A DNA stretch of 64,000 bases from Thalassia testudinum (Eukaryota > Streptophyta > Magnoliopsida > Alismatales > Hydrocharitaceae). Below, one piece after another: positions 57,087 to 64,000 of this stretch; positions within the stretch are counted from its first letter, which is position 1, and each line of letters begins with the position of its first letter. The DNA lies in NCBI GenBank assembly GCA_037157565.1, contig JAZHRO010000024.1, positions 12,282,501 to 12,346,500 of the forward strand. Direction: 5' to 3'. The notes below the pieces were generated by a model, which was not told where the DNA came from, made no database searches, and saw nothing but the letters and a program-made list of their open reading frames with translations. A program made the translations under genes and the position numbers.

Positions 57087-59454
57087 CTTTTTTGGTTGGA
57101 CCCCGCCTAGTTGATGGCACTAAACTCAGCAGTTGCATAGTCTAACTTAGAGCTGACCAAAGCATCATGGAATATAGGTGATATTTTTCCATTCTACCCT
57201 TTTCTCATGCCTTTTACTTTCAATGAGGACATTGCATAAGCTAGGCATGGCGTGGTGGATTCATTTTTTAATCATATTGTCAGCTCTGTGGATTCTGTGT
57301 AAATTTTCCATATTTTTCCTTTTTATTTAAAAAAAATTGAATTAGGAAAAGAAAACTTGTGCTTTAGAAATTTTCAACCTTAAGAAATAATACAGTAGGA
57401 CCTGAACACTTAGACCCTTCAAGTCTTCAAGCTTAATCAGCCCGGGTGTTCACTAAAATGTAGACTTGTTTATCGAGTCCTCGCCATTTGAAAATTCATT
57501 TCAAATTGGTTAAATAAGTTAGGGTGATAAGTACATAACTTATCAACCCGTCCTCTGATTTGAGAGGACTTTAAGTCTAAGCATCTACAACTATTTGCAC
57601 TGACTCACTGTTTGATGATTTTAACGGAAATTAGGTTGCTAATGAACCTTCTAGGGTGGTATGGCTAGTAAGTTGTTGGTGGTAATAGCTCATCGATTGG
57701 TTGTCCAAAGCCCAGCCACACGACCATTTTCTTCCTGCTGCCTTTTGGTAAATCTTAGATAAGGGAAGCTACCTACTTAGAAAAGAAAAGAAAAGAAGAA
57801 GAAAAAAATATATAAGCCACACTTCACTGCACGAGTATGGCTGGGAAGTTGTCGGTGGTAACAGCTCATCGGTCGGTTGTCCAAAACCCAGCTCACAAAA
57901 ATTCACATTTAATTCCAAACATTTAGGAAGAAACAGAGAAGTAGAATAAACCAAGGAGATATACACTGGTTCACCCTTGTGTTGACACCATAAAAATAAA
58001 AAGTAGGGAGAAAGCTACCGATCTTATAGATACACCTTTAGGCAGAATTCCTTTCAAGATCATCTAGAGGCGTAGAAACTCGTAGTCCGTTCTAATCGCC
58101 GATCAGCTATCACATTTACATAAAAAAATGCTTAGTACTTAGAGTTCTTTCAGTCTTGGGTGGGTTGGGTAGCCATAGAAAGCTGCCTCGAAATCCTTAA
58201 CTTAAAAATCCAAAAAAATTGGAAAAGAAGAAAAGGAAGAAATTATTTTTGCTTTTGAATAAGGCGAGGACCTGGGCGGTTTGTATTTTGGTAGGCACCT
58301 GGACGCTATTATGTCTCTGTAGTTCATGTCCTCAGTAGAAATTTCCTAGTGTTGAAAAATAACTATTCCCCAAGTAATTTGATCGTAATTCTATTTATAA
58401 ATAGCATATAGTTTTGCTAGGGATTAGCAAAAGATAGGCATAGGCGAGGGCCTCTTGGGCTTGTTTTAGGCTTAAAAATTCACGTATCCGTAAAGCTCCA
58501 GATAGTCCTCAAAAGGTTGAGGAAAATGCGAAGCTTATATATTAGGTCTAAGGTTTAGGGATTATTCGGCCTTGTTAACTGACCTCTGGTTTGCGGGGCT
58601 CGGTAACCTAAGCACCATAATCCACACACAAGTTTGGTTCAGTGCGCTTAATAATGAAAATCACGCAAAAGAATTTATTCTGTTTTGAAGAAGGTACCTA
58701 CATTAGGAGTGGTTTATAAACACAAGTTGATTTGGACGAGTTCCTAGTGCGGAGAGGTGAGAAATTTCCTTCGAAGATGCGTAATACCATATTGTCTTCT
58801 CGGTGCTTGTCTCCTAAGATATCTAAATATTCTACCGAGGGCATGTAAGCACCTTGTGCTGGTTTAAGTGCCATGGACGGGATTATTCCGAAATGTCGAT
58901 TGCCAGGGCTTGAATTTAGCTACAGAACACCATGGGCGGCACTATCTCGAAGTGTCATAAGCTATGATTCTAGGGGTTGCCATGGGCAGTGCTATCTCGA
59001 AGCATCGATTGCCAAGGACCCTACAAGGATTGATGGTGGGGACGAGGAATCTGATACAGAACATGTTTTGAGCCAATTCGAAGCTAGAAATAAAGAAAAT
59101 AAAAAGAGAGAGAAAGCTCTCCAAAAATGCAAAAATTCTTCTATCCCTCTCTCTTACAAAAATACACTACAAATTGAACCTGGACTAACCATGTTACAAG
59201 CACGGGTGCTTTAACCGCTAAGTTCAACAAACTTTTGGATAGTTTATGTGGGCCTTAGAAACCTTCGTGGTAGACTGAGGCTAAATCTGGTCAGGTCTAG
59301 ATCTTGATTGGTACTTGAGTACCTCTAGGCCTATTCTTGGTATTTTGACCTAGTCTCTAGAGAAAAAAGCACACATCAGAGATCTGAGCATCAAAGGCAT
59401 GGTCTAGAATTCGAGTTAAATTCCATACAATTTTGCTAAGGGACTAGCAAAAGT
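57087..59454 (+). other. K 3' non-coding region with conserved repeats
   Basis: There is no gene. It contains a PPT-like AGGCATGGCGTGGTGG just after pol (57243-57258) and a direct duplication of about 60 bp (57659-57720 and 57836-57898). A first stem-loop plus AGGCATAGG lies at 58412-58441. Three imperfect tandem units at 58871-59020 match those of element I (CCATGGGCGG..TATCTCGAA). The final stem-loop TTTTGCTA-AGGGAC-TAGCAAAA is at 59431-59452. Confidence 0.65.
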
Positions 59455-59468
59455 TAGGCATTGGGGTA
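59455..59468 (+). other. Polypurine tract of element K
   Basis: TAGGCATTGGGGTA directly precedes the 3' LTR start TGATGATAACG. Confidence 0.75.
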
Positions 59469-60262
59469 TGATGATAACGTCATCATCAGCCATTTCTAGC
59501 TGTAATTAGGCATCATCCATTGATAAATGCTCCTACATAATCGCCAGAAGACCGTAATTCATTACATATCCTTTCTGAGAGATTAACATAAAACTAGGGT
59601 TAAAACTGTAATTTTATCATCATATCATGAATGCAGAGCAACCACGGGTTATTCTAGGGGATAATTAAAGGTAAAATGGTCATAAATGTCTAATAAGAGG
59701 GTTCATGTAGAAAGAAACAGGTTTTCATGCGTTTCAAGAATTAATGAATATCTGAAACCCTAAAAACAGATCTGCTTAATTAACTGAGGTTCTGCTCATG
59801 ATAAAATTCACCTAAACCTTCTAAAAATCATAAAAAAATATTCTATAAGGTTTGGTACCTTTGTTTTGATCATTAGAACCAATTTTAACCTAAAACAGTC
59901 TTAGATAGATAGTTACCCTAATTTAGGTCTCTACATAAATTACCCAATTAAACTTTGTCAAAACCAAAATCCGACTTCACTATCAGATTTCTTGGGTCCA
60001 AATTAGGTTTGTACCAAAATTTGGGTTCAATCAGAGATCATCTTGACCTAGTTTGCATTTTAGTTCAGTCTGATTCTTCTTCTCTCACTTAAACCCCTAG
60101 CTTTCAAAGTCTATTGCAGGGGCCCCCCTAACTTTGTCATCTCCTTCACATCTAGGTCCCTACCACCATTAGGAATAGCTGCAGCTCATCAACAAGATTT
60201 GAGCAAGATTTTCTCGCTTGTTTCTCAAAGGGAGATTCTTTAAGGAATTCTCTTCCAACCTT

Positions 60263-61179
60263 ATAATACTATCTACAATGATGAATATATTGTCACTAAA
60301 GCTATAGCTTATTTATATACATATATGGCTTAAATAACTACTACTATACTCTTATATACAACATTCACTAATTACATATTTACATATACACAGTATACAT
60401 ATACTCTATTTACACATATATACACTGCCACACACACTATGCTCACTATACACACAGCTCATACTAACACAACACACACGCACTCAGGCAAACATTAACT
60501 CTTGCACAAGGCCAACACTTAGCCAAATTTTTGAACTCTTCTTCTCTTCTCTTCAGTTCGGTTCACAACTGGTTCAGACTGACTCTTAACCCAAAAATGG
60601 TTTAATTGGCGAGCGGCCTTTTCCAGGGATACAAGCACCCAGTACTGGGTGGGACTAGACCTCTACTAGGGCTGCCCTAATCCTTAATTAGGTGCATTTT
60701 AACCGATTTATAGCTCATTATTGGACCTAATTAGACCTACGCACAGTGCACAGCTCCCAGCCATGCACCGGACTCACATAAACGCACACTACATGCTCAA
60801 ATCATTCATATCCTTAGAGGATGGGAGTATGTATGTGTATGTGGCACCCAACGCTCATGACGACCAAGCATTGGGTGTCACAAAATATTAATAAGGTGCT
60901 GCAGGCGGTCATGCATTACCGATAAGGTGCTGCTGTGCATGCGGTGCAGTTCTAAATTGCTTGATTTGGCCTTCGATTTGAGGGCCCAAATTAATTCTGA
61001 ATTTAAATTAAATTATATGGTTATGAAGCCTTTTTATATGGCTATATAATTATATAATTAATTTACAAAAATAAATTTTACTGTATAAATAAATTATCCA
61101 AAGTTTACAAATTATATACATTGGTTTATAAGTTAATTTGTTAATTAAAGTATAAATTACATAATTTCTCTCCCAGACT
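60263..61179. other. Unassigned insertion inside the K 3' LTR
   Basis: About 900 bp with no match to the other Athila LTRs. It includes TATA/CACA-rich simple sequence (60330-60480), two near-copies of ATAAGGTGCTGC...CATGC (about 60892-60950) and an A/T-rich stretch (61000-61170). No protein was recognised. The left border carries TATCTACAATGATG (60270-60283), which recurs at 62095-62108. Confidence 0.45.
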
Positions 61180-61296
61180 CTACGGCCAAGTCCCAGGAAG
61201 TCACCCAGGTGCTCAGTTGCACACCACGGACTCATCTTCATTCTCAATTGGAAGTACCTTCAAGTGCTACTGTGCTCGACGAAGGAGAGATCAGAT

Positions 61297-61340
61297 AGTC
61301 CCACATCGGGGATGTAGGAGTTGTTTGAGAGGGATATAAG
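61297..61340 (+). promoter_or_regulatory. USE plus TATA core promoter of the K 3' LTR
   Basis: AGTCCCACATCG (61297-61308), a perfect USE, then 26 bp to TATAAG (61335-61340). This copy is two bases longer than the 24-bp gap seen in the others. Confidence 0.68.
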
Positions 61341-61650
61341 GGATTTGTGACACCCGTTCTTCCCCAAAGAACACAGGGGTAGGGTCCCCTTCACCCTCAT
61401 GACCTGCTTACCCGGCCGAGCACTGCTTGCTTGCGACCATGCCCGTAGGCCTACACCTTGTTCACGCTTGGTTACCCGCCCGTTTACCTTGCTAAGCTCG
61501 GGTTTTTGAAAGAACGAAAGAGGAGAACCCTCCACTGCTCTCTACACTTGGCGAATTTGAGAGGCCTTTGCCTCTGTGTTGCTGTGCTGTGGTTGCCTTT
61601 CCCTTAAGACACGAAGGAAGAAGAGAAGAGGCCTTTTGATCGTCGACTAC

Positions 61651-62106
61651 TGGTTCATACTAAAATGGGATTTTAAAATGTCATTGTTGTAGTATATGTC
61701 ACAAATACAAACCATTGTCACGTCAATTTTATTTATATACTTAATTTTTACTGGTTTATTCCAGGTCGTTCACTGGGAGGCAATTATTAATATACATCAC
61801 TCTCTAAATCCAATAACATTCTTTAATTCCAAAAAGATTTATTTTATATACAAGGATGAATGAATAAATCAAAGAATTAAAGAATAAAACAATTATATAT
61901 AAAAGAATGAATTAGAAATAATTACAATGCTTGAAAATAATTATATACAAATAAGCATAAAAAATCATGTATAATTACTCTATATTATTTCTTTACAACT
62001 AATAATAATTATACCTAGATAAAGGTACAAAAATAAGTAATAATATATATATTATATTAACTTAACTTACTAATATCTACAGTAACATATAATGTATCTA
62101 CAATGA
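61651..62106 (-). repeat. Probable Athila-like LTR end fragment, minus orientation
   Basis: CAGGTCGTTCACTGGGAGGC near 61764 resembles the inverted U5 motif (CGAGGTCGAACACAGGGAGC) of the other LTRs, and the preceding ATGTCATTGTTGTAGTA recalls their terminal segment. The remainder is A/T-rich. It is short and decayed, so the assignment is tentative. Confidence 0.4.
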
Positions 62107-63717
62107 TGTATAAAAGTGAAATTGCACTGGAGGGGGGTGAATAGGAATTTATTAAATATTGTAATTCATAAAATTCAATCACAAAAAGTGGCATCAGATT
62201 TTTAGGTGGAAACCCAAGACGGGTGAAAACCACCACCTAAGCCAATCTCTTGACTTAGGATTTTCGATCACAAGGTGATCAATCTACTAACCATACTATT
62301 TAAACGAGGATAGTGTACCTCAATTACAAATCTCACTCCAATCCCTAAATGGAGGTTTCTCCCTTCACAATGAAAAGACGGGGACCCGACAGGCCAGATA
62401 CCCAAAGTACAAAAGTAAGAATTAAAGCAGCACCTATAGAGCACCCCGATACTTTGATTACTTTCTTATCTATTAAGTATAAAGAGAACTCCCTAAGAAT
62501 TTACAGAACGGAGTGAGCCGGGAGTGTGGATTTGCCCTTTGATCAGAGTGTTGGCATAACGCAAGGGCAAGATGAAGCTAAGAGTAGTGAGCAAGTGATT
62601 TTTCTAAGGGAATTAAATCTCAAGAGGTGTATTTTGCCTAAGAGGGATTGTAGTCTATTTATAGGCAAGTTTGGAACCTTCAAAAACACTTGGGAGAGAT
62701 CTCCTAGCCGTTGGAGGCAAATCCCAAGAGATTGGGATGAAATCCACCACAAATCAGGGTAATGATGAGTCTGACAGTAATATCAGACGTCTAATTTTAG
62801 GGTTAGACATCTTATAAGACGTATGATTAAAATTATAGTCGTCTAATACTATTAGCCAACCTGTACTAATTTCATTGTTTTCACATAAGACGTTTGATAA
62901 AGTTATTGGACGTCTAATTATGTGTGGATTCGTTCCTATTTTAACCAGATCCAAATAGGGTTCTAGATTTGAAGGAACATACGTCAGTATAGACGTCTGG
63001 GGGATTCCCTAGACATCTAGAAACCTAAGAAGACTTGGCTGCGATATCTGACAAAATATCTTTGGTTCGTAATGGGATACGCACAGAAATACATGGGCAA
63101 CGATCCAAAGGTAGACGTCTGGAAGCATATCCAGACGTCTGAAAATGTATTTTTCCTGTTATATATAGAAGAAGATAGGTGCTTAGTCTAACGGCTGTTT
63201 TGAGGACGTCCAGGTAAAGTATCAGACGTCTGGATGAGGCTATGGACGTCTGATAGAAGATTGCTTCGACTGATGTTTATGAAGACAGAAGGCAGAGCTA
63301 TAGGTAATTAGATGTTTGAAACACTTATCAGACATTTTAAAGTTGAAAATTAGACGTCTGACAGTTGTTATGGACGTCTAATTTGAGTCTTAGTGTTAGG
63401 TTTTTGTTTCTAATTTATCCTAAGTGTAGAGAGCCTAAGTTAGCTATTTATAGGTTATGTTTGGGAACTCTTTACAACATCTCTAAACTCAAATAAAATG
63501 AAAATTAAAACCTTTGAAAGTTTACATGAAAATCCTATGACCTATGATAATACTTATGCTACTTAGTCTTCACGCTTTTAATCTTCCATTTTGGAAACTC
63601 TATGAAACCTGCAATTGCGTTATTACAGAGAGAAAAATATGCTACACTTATATTTTATTTCTTGTTCTTCATTTTGTAAAATCATCAAAATATTATATAT
63701 GAGGGGTTGGACTAACA
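62107..63717 (-). repeat. 3' LTR of a SIRE/Maximus-type Copia element
   Basis: On the minus strand the LTR starts TGTTAGTCC right after a PPT-like tract and ends ...CACTTTATACA. The plus-strand text CACTGGAGGGGGGTGAATAGG near its end is typical of plant SIRE/Maximus LTRs. It is about 1.6 kb long and contains eight clusters of AGACGTCT palindromes. The body of the element lies beyond the right edge, so the family call rests on non-coding signatures. Confidence 0.7.
62785..63379. repeat. AGACGTCT palindrome pairs at 20-bp spacing in the SIRE-type LTR
   Basis: Unit starts are 62785/62805, 62817/62837, 62888/62908, 62991/63011, 63113/63133, 63204/63224/63244, 63310/63330 and 63352/63372. Within each group the step is exactly 20 bp. 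Units carry zero to two changes from AGACGTCT, mostly C-to-T or G-to-A, with up to three in the most decayed. Confidence 0.85.
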
Positions 63718-63735
63718 ATCTCCCCCTTTTTGATG
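63718..63735 (-). other. Polypurine tract of the SIRE-type element
   Basis: Minus strand CATCAAAAAGGGGGAGAT sits directly before the LTR start, the familiar 3' end of SIRE/Maximus Copia elements. Confidence 0.75.
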
Positions 63736-64000
63736 ATTTTCAAAATATACCTGTAGGTTCTTATTTTCCCCCCCTGAAAGTTGTACTTAGTAGTCTATAC
63801 CTATTTTGAGAAGTTTTTTTTGTTTTTATGTTATTCCCTAAGTTCTTACCTACGTTCTTCTCCCCCTTTTTGAATATCATCATGAAAGGTTCTGAAAGGG
63901 GGTTGAAACTTAAATAACAAGAGTGACATTTATAAAGTAGAGAGCATTAATAAAACTGCATGCTGAATAAAAGATGACAAAGCATTAAAGTAAATTAACT
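63736..64000 (-). other. Internal 3' non-coding end of the SIRE-type element
   Basis: Contains a second CTCCCCCTTTTTGA (63861-63874) and no protein. It is cut by the window edge, and pol would be expected further right. Confidence 0.5.

Larger units (their letters stand above)
39809..61650 (+). mobile_element. K: decayed Athila-like element interrupted by element I
   Basis: A left piece with the gag-pol linker (39809-39993) is followed by the 13.6-kb element I. K then resumes at 53558 with protease and continues through RT, RNase H, integrase (to 57086), a 2.4-kb 3' non-coding region, PPT (59455-59468) and 3' LTR (from 59469). Its gag and 5' LTR are missing: fragment J lies directly to the left. 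It is related to element I, since both share the 3' non-coding repeats and the PPT hairpin. Confidence 0.8.
59469..61650 (+). repeat. K 3' LTR, split and truncated
   Basis: The first 800 bp (59469 to about 60262) follow LTR G (25784 onward) closely. Similarity resumes at about 61180 (CACCCAGGTGCTCAGTTG) and runs to the purine-rich text near 61640. The U5 end was not recognised: sequence changes around 61650 to an opposite-orientation LTR-like segment. Confidence 0.7.

Overview
This is nuclear DNA of a flowering plant. It holds one intron-containing host gene at the left edge, followed by about 60 kb of nested retrotransposons. The host gene (145-2868, minus strand) is a dihydroflavonol 4-reductase-type (DFR) NADPH-dependent reductase. 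It has six exons, all introns obey GT/AG, and the spliced product is 331 residues. Its large fourth intron carries a roughly 1-kb AT-rich insertion with terminal inverted repeats. I cannot name the species.

From 3568 to about 38916 lies one very old plus-strand Ty3/Gypsy element, called E1 here. It is Athila-like, with a 5' LTR, a decayed primer-binding site, gag, protease, RT, RNase H, integrase, a polypurine tract (PPT) and a truncated 3' LTR. It has been split by a LINE (RTE-like) in its 5' LTR and then by solo LTRs: A (itself split by solo LTR B), C, D, E, G (itself split by element H) and F (itself split by a second E-type LTR). For B, C, D, E and H the target-site duplications (TSDs) are readable and perfect; for G they differ at one base. 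Outside the insertions E1 is only about 11-12 kb.

After a short Tat-like fragment (J, about 38917-39808) comes a second decayed plus-strand Athila-like element, K (about 39809-61650). A young, complete, minus-strand Athila element, I (39994-53557), sits in K's protease region. It is flanked by a perfect CATAA duplication, has 2.65-kb LTRs about 0.6% different by eye, and carries one uninterrupted 1898-residue gag-pol frame with all catalytic residues visible. The right end (62107-64000) is the 3' LTR and PPT of a minus-strand SIRE/Maximus-type Copia element that runs off the window.

Three recurring non-coding signals stand out. (1) Every Athila-type LTR has a plant snRNA-gene-type upstream sequence element (USE, consensus RTCCCACATCG) followed by a TATA-like box. 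The gap is exactly 24 bp in eight of nine copies, which is the spacing known for Pol III-type (U6-like) plant promoters. (2) AGACGTCT palindromes repeat at 20-bp steps in three unrelated element classes: Athila LTRs, element H and the SIRE-type LTR. (3) A small stem-loop (TTTTGCTA/TAGCAAAA) sits just upstream of the PPT in E1, I and K, and a second PPT-like tract follows pol in each of them. No CRISPR, bacterial or organellar features were seen.
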